The notes under the pieces were generated by a model. It did no database searches. It had not been told where the DNA came from and worked only from the letters and a program-made list of their open reading frames with translations. The position numbers were made by a program, and so were the translations under genes. Shown here one piece after another: positions 24,401 through 35,859 of a DNA stretch of 64,000 nt. Position 1 is the first letter of the stretch; every line of letters starts with the position of its first letter. The stretch is from Oryzias latipes (lineage: Eukaryota; Chordata; Actinopteri; Beloniformes; Adrianichthyidae), in assembly GCF_002234675.1 (NCBI RefSeq), contig NC_019877.2:3565041-3629040 (forward strand), written 5' to 3'.

Positions 24401-27400
24401 TACTGTTTTTGACAATAATGAAAAGCATCCGAAATCTACCTTTAGCAAAAATAACTTGTAATGGGGTTTTATTGTTAATTTATCAGTCTCCAATCATGGT
24501 GCGAATCAATCTTTTTAATCTTTAAAAGGTTAATCCTCCTAATTATGGTTCTTAACTCACACTGTGATCATCTTTTGATCCATTTTCAAAGCATTCCCAG
24601 TGCTTTTTTAGTTATGATTATACTGTTTTTTTGCCAAACTCTGTCGTTTTGTAGGATGTAGTTTCTGCAGAGCGGCAAGAGTTCATCAGAATTTTGCCTC
24701 TGAGTTGTGGGCGAGACTTTCAACCTGCTTAAATTTGATCCTTCTTAGTTTAATTCTGTGGCGTCTTTGCTTTTGTTTTTACTTGTCTTCAGTATTTGGA
24801 GACCATTTCATCCCGACAAATGGAAATGCAGAAGTTCATTGCAGATGGTTGTCGAGAGGCCCTACTGGAAGAGAAGAGACGTTTCTGTTTCCTTGCAGAC
24901 AAGCACTGCGTGTTTTCCTACCAGATTGGCAACTTCCACGACAAAGTAAGCAGAGGGCAGGCTTCTGACAGAGCTACGGCTCACCTCATGCATGGACTTC
25001 AACCCTTTTTCTGATTTACAGGCCAAGGAGGTTCTATCAGAAAACATTCCGAGGTGGCAGGAGAAATGCACCGACATCAACAAAGTACCAGAAGGTCTGG
25101 CAACAATGATAAACGGGCTTTCTGTTATTCCGGAGCAAACACCCAAGGCTGACCACCCCACAAGGGTGAGTTTTTATCACTATACTGTACTTTTGGGAAG
25201 TACACATTTTTGCTATTCTTCCAAACAGTCATATTCCTTTACATAGAAGGTGTTTTTATGACAGTGAAACATGCTAAAATGTTGTTACTCCTTTTTGTGG
25301 AGGCAGTTTATTTTAGTTGCATCACAATCTGATTGTATGCAAAGATAAATCCCGTATGAGATGTTCTATGTTAAAGTCCAGAGTTGCTTTAGCAGCATTC
25401 ATTTATGATTCAAGATTACCTCCATTTTAATCTGATAAGATCCTTAAAAAGTTGTCAGAACCAAGTCGATAACATTTGTAGGCCCAATTAGTTTTGTTGT
25501 TTCACCTCTTGTTGTTCACCACTTCTCCTCAGAATCATGTGAGGCCCATGTCACCTCCCCCAGCGCCGCCTTTGAAGGCTCACGTCAGTCCACTGGCCAA
25601 CATGTTTTACCCGCAGCGCATGTCCTCCTCAGACCTCAACTCAGGTACGTCGCCTGTCCAGAAATACTCTTCTTTACATGCATGACTGTATCCATGAGTC
25701 AACTGGTTCAAATGTTGCAGCACTCGGTTCATCTAACTCAACTCCTTGCAGTCCCAACCTTCCACAGTCACTTCTGGTGTACCTCAAGGCTGCATCCTAG
25801 GCCCACTCCTCTTCATCATCTTCCTTCTTCCTCTTGGCAATTTTTTAAGAGAATTTAATATGCAATTCCACTGATATGCTGATGACACCCTGCTCTATCT
25901 GTCAACCCATCCCAACTTCACTCTTCCACCTACTTCCCTCACATTATGTCTGACAGAACTTAGATCTTGGTTTTCCCGAAACTTAACACCAATAAAACTG
26001 AAGTTCTTCTCGTTGGGGAAAAATCAATTCTCTCTAGAATAAAGAATCAAGATTGCCTCGGGATGGTGTGGCATGCTATGCCCCTAAACTTTATAACCTT
26101 TTCCCACCTGATATAACGAACAAAGAGTGTTCATCCACTTTCAAATCACAACTCAGACCTCATCCGTTCGAAATATTATAGTACCTAGCTTTGCCTCCAC
26201 CATACCTGAATAATTCAATTTTAAATTCTTGTTTTACTGTCTTTTACCTGTAAAGTGTCCTTGAGTTTAGAAAAACATGCTTTTCTAATTAAATATGTTA
26301 TTATTATTATTGTTGTTGTTGTCCGAGATTTGGAATTTTATGTCTGCGCACTTTCTTTGCTTTCAGATCTGGGTAGCATTGGTGAGGGCTCTTTGTCCAG
26401 GTCCACATCCCAGTCATCTGGACTCAGTGTTAGCCAAAAAGTCAGAGTCAGAACCATCTTTCCCCACACAGCGGGAAACAGCGACACGCTGCTCAGCTTT
26501 GACCAAGGAGAAATAATATCTTTGCTCATGCACGACGAGCAGGACGGCTGGCTGTACGGAGAGCTGGAGAGGACTCAGCAGTAAGTTTGAACATTTAATA
26601 CTCAAGTACTGACAGAACAAAACCTATTCTGTACCTGTAAAGGTGTGAGACTACGGGCCTCAAAAGCTGACACCCCGCTGTGATTTTTAGAGCCAGCAGC
26701 TGAAACTGCTGCTGATTACCTGGATCAGGTGTGTTTAGCCAATTAGAATGAAAATACAAGTATGAGAAGTCCTTTATGAGCACCCCAGTGGGGAAATTGG
26801 GGTACCAGACAGAGTGATCCATCCCTCCATGGCATTCAGAGTAGGAAGTGACTGCTGGCTCCAAGAAGCCAAAATCCCAAAGTTTTCTATTGAGAAATAA
26901 ACAGTTGATACTTTCTCACTCTGATGCCTTTTGTTTTACATTTTCTTGCAAATCCCTATTTTTTTAATGAAATTTATTCTGTAGGGCAAGTTATTTAAGC
27001 TATAAACTGATCAATCAGATGCCTCAATAAAAGCAGGTGGAGCCCTCTGACCCCCCACATCCTACGTTCGAAACGTTTGATTGACAGATTCTCCCAAGCA
27101 CGCTTTCAAGTGGTAGGGGTGTGGACTTCCAACAACCTCACTCAGATTGGCCATAGTCATTGCCATAGAAACCTTGACTCAGACGATTCGGACCAATCAC
27201 TGTTCACTGGTTCCAACACGGCGGCATCCATATTGGGAAATAAATGGCGACTGAATGGACTTTATTTGGTTGGAGCTAAAAGTAAACCATTTTCTATGGA
27301 TGACATCACACTTACTCAGTCCAGTTCTTATTTGCTGTCAATGAGCCTGTAAAGTATCTGAGTAAAAATTTTTTTATTAACAATCAAAAGTAGCATTATT

Positions 27401-30400
27401 TTATTTTACTTTATTTTGCATCATGTTTCTGTTTCAAATGTAAACATTTACCTCTGCATTTTGGAAATAAATCTACATTTTAGAAAAGATAAAAAATGTA
27501 TTAAAACCACCAGATTGGTTCCAACATTCAGTCTTTTAGGCAGGATGACAAAACCCAATGTACTATGAAGCATGGTGGAGCAGCAATCAAAGTTTGCAGG
27601 TGTTTGGTTGCCCTACAATCATTGAGTCAAACTCTAGTTAGAAAGTGTTCGCAGGCATTTTCATGAGAAAAATAAATCATCTAATGCATGAGAAAAACAG
27701 CCAGTTATCAGTAAAGCACAAGTAATTCAAAGTATGCTTGAAAGAATTCCCGTCTAGATTATATAATGTCAAATGTTGACACTGGATGAAGCTTTTAGGG
27801 TTGAATATATTGACATTGTTGGTTTAAACTATTAAAAATAGTCTCTGAAAGGAAAACAATCCACCTTCTTCTATCAGTCTGAGTGTTTCCCTGCTTGGAC
27901 AGTGAAACACCACTATTTTGGAGTATAATCAAAATTTGTTTACCAAAGGTTGTGACTTTTACAGAGATTAGACCGTATCTACTTTAGATAGACTCAAAAT
28001 TCATTCCCTTTCTTAAAGGTTTGTGACACACCCACAAGGAGGAAACACTCCTTGGTTGAAGGAGGAATGTGCACAGGCGTTGTTCGCATAACTCAAGTGG
28101 CAGTTCTAGTTTTTACAGAGTCTTATTCTATTTTTTGAGTTAATGCATCATCCCTAAAAGCAGAGTATGTCGTAGAGGACATGATGTACTGTATAATCAG
28201 CACAAATGGAAATCTTATTGGGGTTCCTTAAGAACCCCGACATAAACTTGCCTTTTCTTTTTACCGTCGGCGTCCCTCTTTGTGTCGCAGTGGCGTTAAT
28301 GCAGCCAGGAGATGGAACATGCTTGAATAAATCGCAGCACTTTCTGTTTCCTAGCAACAAATCTATTGAACTTATGTGATGATAGGCAACCTTTTTCTTG
28401 ATAGGTGACTTGGAAACACGTTCTCAATGTTTCTGTCTTCCTCATTCAGGAAGATTTATGTCTGCAAGACTTTTTAATTCAGTAACTACATGTCTACATT
28501 TCTTCTTATACCCTTAATCAAATAAACAGCTTTCAGTTTTTGCATTTTCCGTGTCCCTGTTTTTTTGTCTTTGACTTAATTTTTCCTGTTTCTCTTATCA
28601 GTCGAGGGTGGTTTCCATCATCTTACTGCAGACCCTACCAGGAGCAGCTAACATCTAACAGGTGAGGAACCATCGCAGGGACTGCATCCATCAGGGGGTT
28701 TGTGGCATCTTTTTTTGTTTTGTTTTTTTTCAAGTTGGGGCTTTTCATCTCATCAGCAATCTGAGCACGCCGGTGCGGAGTCTGAGCGAATGCAGTCTGC
28801 CAGAGGAGGAGGACGACGATGTATATGACGCTGTGCTGCTGCCTCCGCCAGACTACAGCGACGACGTCCCCTTCAGCCCGGTGGTCCCCATGAACCCCCC
28901 ATCGAACAACAAAGTCAGTATAACTGTACCACATTTTTATTTCCTTTAACTCTGTAAAGCCATCAAAAAATTGAGATGTTTTTATAAACCCCTTGATGAA
29001 ATCCCCACAAAAAAAGGATGTATCACAGTTTTTATGCGATATAGATAGTACTATGACGTGTTGGTGATTTGTTTTGTTCACAACAATGTTAACTTGAGAT
29101 GCAAAATAAAAAAAAGAATCACCTGATTTACCCACTGTCTCAAATTGGATTCACACATTTTAAAATGGTGTAACTGTATAATAAAGACTTTCCTTTTCCC
29201 CCACGATATGAATACATTTGAAAAAAATAAATAACCATAAAGTTTTAAAAATCCGCTAAACTTTTTCCTCCAAAAGGGTTTCTGAGAACGGAAGCAGCCA
29301 TTTTGGAATGAGTAGGAAAAGCCATTCTACTGCCCCCAGTGGATTAATGATGAACTACAGGGTAGAAAACATGGAGCGAGTTGTATCCAATGGTTTTTGG
29401 AAAGTTCAGACCATGGGGGTCATAGAAATGTGTGGATCAAAAATGATATGAATGGTTATAGGGTTTGACGACATAAAAACAATTTTGAGTTTAATCTATT
29501 TGTAGTAAATAATTCTGGATTCATGTTTGCTGAAGTTCTGCCTTGAGAGTTGTGGGTAAAAGAAGCTGCTCTTTCTGCTATGGCATTTTTGTGGGCAGAT
29601 TTTTTTTAGCAACCATGAGGTAAATTTTTATGGAAGATGAAATAGAGTTGAAATATGTTTCATTTTTTTGCGCTACTGCTACGGTGATTTGTGCTCCTGT
29701 CTCTTCCTTTTTTAATTGACCTTTTTGTAGTTAATAGGTTATTTGTATTTTCATTAATTCATTTTCTTCAGTATCTTGGGAGGCCAGAATAGTTGTTCTT
29801 GACCACCAGAAAGCAAATTCATAAACCCTTACACCATATCAAGCATTTTTGGGAGGGTTTATATTGACGTCCTGGTTGAAAAGAGCCTCACACCCTTTTT
29901 CGTTCTTGAAGAATCCAAATGAAATTATAAAGTAGACTCTTCTTCTTCCACTTTCGGCTTCTCCCATCAGGGGTCGCCACAGCAAACAAGTCGCATGGTA
30001 AATTTGGCAATGTTTTACGCCGGATGCCCTTCCTGACGCAACCTTCTCAAACCGGGCTTGGAACCGGCACAGGGGTAGAGAAGGGAACAGGGAGCAGCCC
30101 GGAGTCGAATCCTGGTTTCACGGACGGAAGGCGCCGCAAACCAGCACGAGCTAAACTGGCTCCCATAAAGTAGACTCTTACAGTCTACAAATAAAATAAA
30201 ATAAAATGATTCTTATCAGTGAAAGGGAAGTGGAGACTGGGATTATCAGATAAACTAATTTGAAACAGCTGGTTTACTAGTGTCTCTGATGAGTCAGAAG
30301 GTCCCACCAGCTTCAATTTAAAATAAAATAGAACAAAATGAAAGTATAAAATAGAAACCATGGCACCACAACTCAGACAAAGAAGCTGTGAAAGCAACAA

Positions 30401-33400
30401 ACTAAGAAATGAAAGTTCATTAGAAACCAAGACCAACTGGTTTTCTGGAGGGACACAGCAAAATCTCAGTTTAAAACCTGACTGCATGCTGCACTATTGA
30501 ACTGCATTGTGGGAAAGTGAATGGTTGCATCCCTGCTGCACACCAGCATGTTTACATGGAAAGTGTCAAACACGCGTGTTGTGTTTCACTAGGCTTAGTC
30601 TGAACGGTTCATCGTCGTTACTTGCTTATAAGAAAATAAAATAATTCTTTTTTTCTCAAATTATTTCTTGTTGTTTAGTAAAATTCAAATATCAAAACCA
30701 TGACCAAGGGTGGGTCTCCCTTGGGGGGCCCTGGCTCGTGCCTGGGGCTGGAGTTTCTAACATTTAAGGGAAGAAATACAGGATCCAGCTGCAAATAAAC
30801 AGGGTACTAGTTATATTAATTGTTAATTAAGAAAACCAACTAATTAGCTCAAGAGACACGGAATCCATGAGACACACGTGTGTGAATGTCCTCAACGTTA
30901 AAATGAGAGATTGAAGGAGATGCACACACTGTTATCATCTGTTGGGTGAAGGTGTCTCCAGCGTTCTTCATTTATTACAGATACATCTGAGTTATCTGTG
31001 ACCCGTGAGACATCTAATCCCACACATGACCTCCTATGCAGAGCTGGAGTTTCTGCCGGAAAACTTAGTCAGCTAAAAAGATGCATTAACCCTTTTTATA
31101 CCACGGTGTGGGTGAACACTACCTTCTGATCGGCTGCAGGGTGTCCATTAAAATGGGATAATGGACACCTAAAAAAGAAGTTCCCGCCACATAGCCTGAA
31201 TGTTCTGTCTATCTGTTTAAACGTTAAAAATAACTAGATTCAAGTAATAAGAAGATGACGCGTGAAGTTGATTCATCTCGGATAATAGACACCTCGTCGG
31301 GCATTATCCCGCTTACGCCGTGGTCACTTACAAAAGAAATACATATTTAATCGAATGTTATTACTTTTTAAAAAATTTTTTTTTGGTTTAAATCGCTTTT
31401 ACACAAAAAGCAATTTATTTTATACAAAGTGCAATGCTTTGTCATGGTAACGGCCTCGACTGCAGCGGCACAGAAAAGCGATATGCTGATGATCACTATA
31501 GGTTAAATAAAGTTCACAAAGAAAATTCCCCTCTTACTGCTTGTTTTTGTCCAGTTGATGAAACAAAAGTTTGTTTTAAAGAAGCCAGCGCAGTGATATT
31601 GAACATTTGGGCCATGTGACCGGAACTTGTTTTTGAGGTGTGCATTGTCACTGTCCATGATCACTTTAATCCACACCCAGCAGCCAATCAGAATCGAGGA
31701 TTCACCTAGACTGTGGTATAATTTCTGACAATGAATACCTCGTCGGGCCTCATCCCTAACATGAACTGATCTCTTCCCAAAAAACACCAATGACTTTTTT
31801 TTTTTCCCCAGAAGACATTTTACAAGCATTCTTTTAGGAGAAGTCCGGCTCTAAAATCTTTTTTCATTTGTAGTTTTTTTTTTTTTTTTTCCTATTCAAG
31901 GCTCTAATTTCTCTGCAGCTTTGTATTTTCTGAATACAAAACAGAGCTGGGAGTTTGTTTCTCATTCAAATGTCTTGAGTGTCGCACCAATCTGCAATCT
32001 TCTATAAAGATATCCGATTCATTGGAGCTGTCTCAGAGCCAGAAATAATAGTAAGGAGTAGTTCTTGTGTCTTAAGGTGATTCAAGAAATACCAGGAAAT
32101 CTCCAAGTTTCTGTTTAAAAAGAAGCTATTGTCTGGAACGCTTTAGTCATCACTTCCTTTTAGACCATAGTATGTCACGAAAGGCACAGCTGTCCTATAC
32201 GAAGTTCTCACAAAGCCTGAACTCCCAGTCAGGCTAATTATGTTTTATCAGATGGAAGAGATATGCTTTCACTCTGAAAACCGTGAAGGGACACTCCCTT
32301 TTTTAGTTTGAAAGAATGTTGAAGCCGATACAGAACAATTTCACCAAAGATGTCAGTTCAGGTTAGTCCTGCTAGCAAATCACAACAGTTTATTTACCAT
32401 AGATTTGATCAAAAGAGTATAGTTTAGTTTTCGGAAGACAGGCGTTGATGACGAAATGGCTCAAAGTCTGCGTCTGTATTCCAGAATGCGTGAAACTTTA
32501 TTTACGGCAGAAAATTTCTCCATTAGAAATTCATAAAGGTATAGAACAAAATTTACTTAAAAATGGCCAAATAGTCTGAGCTTCTTATAGAAAATGCTAT
32601 CAGGCCAAGCAGTGAACCCTGTGGAACTCCCAGACTAATGCCAGTGTACAAAACTATTACTTAAATCAACAAATTAGTTATTAGTTTGTTATTTTTTGAT
32701 GAATATAAGTTAAACTAGTCTTTAATTGCTTCTTAAATGCTGCTTAAAACCTTTGCAATGGTGTTTGGGTTGCTTGTACCTCATATAGACTCCTAACATT
32801 AACTCATGGGGGCTTTGAGTTAATTTTTATTTAATTTTTTAATTTTTTTACTAAAACCAGATCCTCACTTTTTATACATTCTTACTTTAAAACCCTTTTA
32901 AGGTTTTGTTTTGAAGTTGTGATTTATAAATGTCACCCTATAATCCACTATTGCATGTGTCGTAAATACAAGATATGACAATTTCATCTTAAATGTAAAT
33001 TTCAGATTTCTTGACTGTTGGGCCTGAAGCGTTTTCAAATCATCTATCAACAAAAGTTGCTCTAATAATTTACTGTTAAAAAATATTTTCGAATTTCTTT
33101 TTGACAGATTTATTAAAAGTATTTTAGAATTTCATCCTGTAGAGGATCAAAAAGGTGCAGAGAGAATTTTTTTGGTGCAGTCTGTTGAATTATTAGCCAA
33201 GCCGACAGAAACGGCCTCTTCACTCCTTCATCATCCTCCATGCTTCCCCTGCTGTCTGCACTGACCTCTGTGTATCTGCTGCCTCAGGATTTCACCAAAG
33301 CAGAAACTCCTAAGAGGAACATTACTTTATGTTTTATCTCTCACCCTCACAGTCTCCTAAATTTGGGCTCTTTTTTTTCTTTTAGAAAAATGACCTGTTT

Positions 33401-34787
33401 TTATTAGTTTACTATCTTTAAGGTCAGCATCACCCTTTTATTTGAATGGATAGAAATCAGTCACATTTTTTTCAGACAAAAAAAATGTTTTGACGAAAGG
33501 AGAGAACCATTTCTGTACCTAAAATGTGACTAAAAAGCTGTAGGTTAAAAAACAGTTGAGTTTAAATTTGGGAAATAACGTCAGAAACCCAAAGTTTGGG
33601 TTTAAAATGTGTACTTTTAACTGGCCAAATAAACCCTTATTATGTGAAATATGAAATATATTTTAAGATGAGACATAGTATAGCATTTACTACACAAATA
33701 TGTAGTAGTATGTGACAATCTTAACAAAAATATGGAGTTAAAGTAAGAAAAAAATGTCCAGATGAAATGTTTCTCATATCTGGTTGTTTTTATTCTGACC
33801 ATAAACTGGAATTAATTATACAAAACTGGTGTTTCAAGCGTTTTAACTGTTGAATCAATTGTGTAAATGAATTGTTTTGCTTGAGATTGGTTGATATTTT
33901 AAGTGCACATGTGTTCAGGTATGAAAAAAGCTGCATTCTGGTTTGAGGTCATGTCAGTTCAGGTCCTGGCGTTGTCTGCCCTCTAGTGGAGAGAGATATT
34001 TTGTTTTTTTCTCTATTTTTGCCTGAAATTGTGGGAAAGGTTTTACTTTTTCATGAAACTATTTGCTTTCTATGGTGTATTCAAAGCATCAAAAGGCATT
34101 TTAGCCATATTGGAATCCCTTCCTCTTAAACCTCAAGTGCATTTAATGTTGTCTGAAATAAAAACTACTGAGGAGCAAAGTAAAAAGTTGCTTTGACATA
34201 CTTTCAGGATGAACAAGCCTTTCCACAAACCATATTTTCAGAGTTTATAAAACCCACTTCAGGCCCCATAGATTTTTTTTTTCTACATTTCCTTCACTTT
34301 GTCGTCCATACGGTGTCCTCGCAGCAACAGCGACAGAGAACGGTACAGCTCTGGTTCTAGCTTGTCTAGATTCTCCAGATGCCAGGTTTGTGGTTTGAGG
34401 GTAAAAAATGTCATGCTAAAGCTCAGCTGCAGAGCTCGGGAGGCAGAGAGGGAGGGGCCCAACTGTCAATGAGCAATCTTCCAGAACGAGTCCGGCAACC
34501 TCGCTTTATTAGTATTTTGTTGAAGGATTTGTCGTCATTCCATCATAAAGGATTTGTTTTCTTGTACTTAACAGGTTTCTATGACGAACGGAACCGCAAA
34601 AGTCACTTTTCTCGGGTAAGAAATGTGACCCGCCTCTGAAGAAGTCCAGTTTTCTGATAATAATCTGCTGATTGCTCTTAGGTTTGAACATTTTTTCCCA
34701 CTTTCTTCTTGCAGAGAAGGGAATCCATTCGCCACAGTCAAGCTGAGGCCGACTGTCACCAATGACAGATCAGCTCCAGCCATCTGA
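11549..34787 (+). CDS. baiap2l1: BAI1-associated protein 2-like 1 (IRTKS), I-BAR and SH3 adaptor
   Basis: Exons: 11549-11599, 12230-12305, 12398-12484, 19415-19476, 20867-20938, 21028-21162, 24793-24945, 25022-25165, 25533-25644, 26367-26580, 28602-28661, 28757-28913, 34575-34615, 34715-34787. They total 479 codons including stop (478 aa; human about 511). Exons 1-8 (residues 1-260) form the I-BAR/IMD membrane-bending domain, with [20 protein letters not shown] and [20 protein letters not shown]. Exon 9 is a proline-rich linker. Exons 10-11 hold the SH3 domain (about 323-381; [22 protein letters not shown]). Exon 12 has an acidic run and LPPPDY. Exons 13-14 end with [19 protein letters not shown], the WH2-like tail. 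The family links Rac and PIP2 membranes to actin in protrusions and is used by EPEC effectors. All introns are GT-AG. The exon 12 to 13 join is the least certain. Confidence 0.93.
13227..13500 (-). mobile_element. MITE family 2, truncated copy in baiap2l1 intron 3
   Basis: Starts TTTAAAGGCGGTGTCACACAG, then TCACTATGTACATTTTGC, matching one terminal repeat of the element at 42907-45060. Later blocks (TTGGTCGGTTGAG, TTTTACGTA, GTACGTAAATCTTAGG) also match internal parts of the family. The opposite end is not recognisable. Confidence 0.6.
15340..15690. repeat. Degenerate (GGAT)n minisatellite, left part
   Basis: Runs of GGAT and ATGGATGG with scattered substitutions and short insertions cover about 350 bases. 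The array resumes at 16285-16380 after a LINE fragment, so the LINE probably inserted into a once-continuous array. Confidence 0.85.
15690..16284 (+). mobile_element. 5'-truncated non-LTR retrotransposon (C-terminal ORF end and 3' UTR)
   Basis: An open frame continues to a stop near 16091-16093. It encodes a typical post-RT segment of CR1/L2/jockey-group LINEs: [54 protein letters not shown], then [14 protein letters not shown]. The RT motifs are missing. The 3' end has the tail-like AAATAAACTAAACTGAAACT near 16270. The upstream residues of the frame are merely translated GGAT repeat. The clade is inferred from memory. Confidence 0.75.
16285..16380. repeat. Degenerate (GGAT)n minisatellite, right part
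   Basis: ATGGATGAATATGGGATGG-type repeats restart directly after the LINE tail and end near 16376. Same unit as 15340-15690. Confidence 0.8.
17521..17755 (+). repeat. Dispersed element family 1, partial copy
   Basis: Begins TTAAAGACCCACTCTGGGTA and carries GAATCAGGAGCAGATGAAAA, GTGACGTAGAAAATA and GAGCTCTAAGCAATGGGAGAG, matching the order in the copies at 21390 and 22956. The 3' half is missing. Intron 3 of baiap2l1. Confidence 0.65.
18200..18680. other. GC-rich, CpG-bearing segment in baiap2l1 intron 3
   Basis: About 480 bases of higher GC than the surrounding intron. Open frames run through it on both strands (131 codons minus; 102 and 109 codons plus). No translated frame resembles a family I know and no splice-bounded exon fits the baiap2l1 frame. 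A C-rich run (18080-18200) precedes it. It may be an enhancer or conserved noncoding element. Confidence 0.35.
19638..20095 (-). repeat. Dispersed element family 1, inverted near full-length copy
   Basis: On the plus strand it begins TTTAAGTCCCACTTCGATCG, which is the inverse-type terminal repeat. It then runs backwards through AGTTGTGG, CAACCCCGTCCCC, TCAGAAAAATGCCACAAGAA and ATGTTATAACACCAAAAAC. This copy shows the right-hand end of the family best. Intron 4 of baiap2l1. Confidence 0.7.
21390..21610 (+). repeat. Dispersed element family 1, internal fragment
   Basis: Carries TGTGAATCAGGAGCAAACGA, CATGCAGTTGGAGAAAGATC, GTGACGTAGAAAATA and TTGCTCGCCATTTTTGTTGC, in the family's order. Both ends are missing. 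Intron 6 of baiap2l1. Confidence 0.65.
22956..23452 (+). repeat. Dispersed element family 1, full-length copy
   Basis: Begins TTAAAGACCCAATTTGATGA and ends with AAAGCCCACTGGGAACGC. In between are TTTTTGTGGCATTTTTCTGA, GAATCAGGAGCAGACC, TTGTTCGCCACTTTTGTTGC and CGCTTTGCAGAAACTATGTC. At about 500 bp it is the best reference for family length. Intron 6 of baiap2l1. Confidence 0.75.
24595..24715 (-). repeat. Dispersed element family 1, inverted terminal fragment
   Basis: ATTCCCAGTGCTTTTTTAGT, CTCTGTCGTTTTGTAGGATG, GTTTCTGCAGAGCGGCAAGA and CTCTGAGTTGTGGGCGAG match the inverse of the family's right third. It lies just upstream of baiap2l1 exon 7. Confidence 0.6.
25735..26325 (+). mobile_element. 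L2-like LINE fragment with reverse-transcriptase motifs
   Basis: Translation shows [20 protein letters not shown] and, after a stop, [10 protein letters not shown]. These are adjacent RT motifs including the catalytic YADD. An internal deletion then joins to a C-terminal segment and a 3' end with short ATT and GTT repeats (ATTATTATTATTGTTGTTG), the usual style of L2 tails. Stops and the deletion make it inactive. Intron 9 of baiap2l1. Confidence 0.8.
29927..30179 (-). mobile_element. tRNA-derived SINE with perfect 15-bp target duplication
   Basis: Identical 15-mers ATAAAGTAGACTCTT lie at 29927-29941 and 30165-30179, enclosing a 223-bp element. On the minus strand the element opens with a tRNA-like head (TTTAGCTCGTGCTGG, then GGATTCGACTCC). 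It ends in GAA repeats, seen as TCTTCTTC on the plus strand. The middle (GGGGTCGCCACAGC and CGGATGCCCTTCCTGACGCA) is very common in teleost genomes. Perfect duplications suggest a fairly recent insertion. Intron 12 of baiap2l1. Confidence 0.9.
31086..31740. mobile_element. MITE family 3, larger copy
   Basis: The left end is TTAACCCTTTTTATACCACGG and the right end GACTGTGGTATAATTT, which is the inverse type. The internal CAGCCAATCAGAATCGAGGA is the inverse of sequence in the copy at 4243-4572. An internal repeat, CACCTCGTCGGGCATTATCCC, recurs as ACCTCGTCGGGCCTCATCCC near 31740. No open frame resembles a transposase. Intron 12 of baiap2l1. Confidence 0.5.
33976..33989 (-). promoter_or_regulatory. 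Perfect CTCF core motif
   Basis: CTGCCCTCTAGTGG matches the inverse of the CTCF core CCASYAGRKGGCRS at all 14 positions. It lies in baiap2l1 intron 12, about 600 bases before exon 13. Another perfect match lies at 36788-36801 in the same orientation. Occupancy is not known. Confidence 0.55.
34325..34385 (+). other. Candidate alternative exon of baiap2l1, phase-equivalent to exon 12
   Basis: An acceptor (TCCTCGCAG) and donor (CCAG/GTTTGTG) enclose 61 bases. Entered in phase 2, they stay open and encode a Ser/Arg-rich 20-residue segment starting [10 protein letters not shown]. Entry and exit phases equal those of exon 12 (28757-28913). It could therefore replace exon 12 but not follow it: after exon 12 it would give about 11 residues and a stop. 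It lies 189 bases before exon 13. No transcript evidence is available. Confidence 0.35.
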
Positions 34788-35304
34788 AGCAGAGCCGGGG
34801 AGGATCTTTCACCGCTTTTGGGCCTTCGGAGGACTGAAACTCTGAGCTATGCTCTGAAAACCTCCTCAGAATCAACACCTGATTGTTAGTCTTTCATTCA
34901 AAGAATTGCCATTACCCCCTTAAAACAAAATGTTGCTCAATCTTATGTAGAAACAGTGAGAAGCTTTAAGTAAAAAACAAAAAGTTTGTTGACAGTTGCC
35001 AGGTTTGTGTTATAAAAGTCACTCCAGAATGACGTTTTGGACTTTTGGACCACAATAAAAAGATGGAAAAAGATAACGCCATGCCAAAGCGTTCCTGTCA
35101 GCCAACAACCAGCAGTAAAAGGAAGAAAAAAATATTTTGCCTTGCACAAGTGCATCATTTGGTTGTCAAATGTTCACGTCATGCGCATTGTGAATAAACA
35201 CAATGTGCACACACAATGTGCATGAGCTTAACAGCTTTCTAAAAGTCAAGCACAGGAACAGAACATTCAAGTAGCTTTGGGCTCATGATTCTTATTTATT
35301 TGCA

Positions 35305-35310
35305 AATAAA
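35305..35310 (+). terminator. Candidate poly(A) signal of baiap2l1 (proximal)
   Basis: AATAAA about 520 bases past the baiap2l1 stop. A second candidate is at 35843-35848. Confidence 0.35.
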
Positions 35311-35842
35311 AGAAAGTTTTATGGTAAAAAAAAAAAATCATGAAGGGAATTGTAAAAAGAAAACAACGTTCAGTTTATTTTGTTCTTTTTTGTATATTTT
35401 AAAAGACATTGTGATACACGAAGGTGGTTAAAATGAAGGGAGAGTGTGTTGTTGGAAAGGGTTGTAGATAAGAACTATTTATATTGAGGAAGTTTTTATG
35501 GACAAAGCTCTTCACCCCACCTTGAGCCATACACAACACCGAGATTGAGTATTCACTTATTGGTAAAAATGACCTTTTATTGTAAGGAAGTTATTACGCT
35601 TTTCACTTTTTCATTGCGTTTTTTGTGCAAAAAACAAATTAAGGCATCAATTGCAGTTTATCGGTAGACATGTGTTTGCGAATAATGTGGCTAGCAGTAT
35701 GAAAATGCTTTTTTTTGCAATGTTTTCCTATATGATAAAGCTGATTAATCAAACTGCTTGTTGATCACACAAATTAATGTAAGCCGTCGTGCTGATGTTG
35801 CTAAAGCGCCTTGCCACTGTGTTTACCTGCCAGTCAAAACAC

Positions 35843-35848
35843 AATAAA
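35843..35848 (+). terminator. Candidate poly(A) signal of baiap2l1 (distal)
   Basis: AATAAA about 1.06 kb past the stop, in ACACAATAAAGTC. The intervening sequence is AT-rich and uninterrupted by recognised repeats, consistent with a long 3' UTR. Confidence 0.4.
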
Positions 35849-35859
35849 GTCTATATAAA

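Noticed and set aside
27060-27350. 91-codon plus-strand frame in baiap2l1 intron 10
   Set aside because: The sequence (CCAATCACTGTTCACTGG, GGCGGCATCCATATTGGG) looks like a dispersed fish repeat, and no splice site places it in the baiap2l1 frame.
28350-28363. X-box-like GTTTCCTAGCAAC in baiap2l1 intron 10
   Set aside because: The fourth base of the left half-site is T where RFX sites need a purine.
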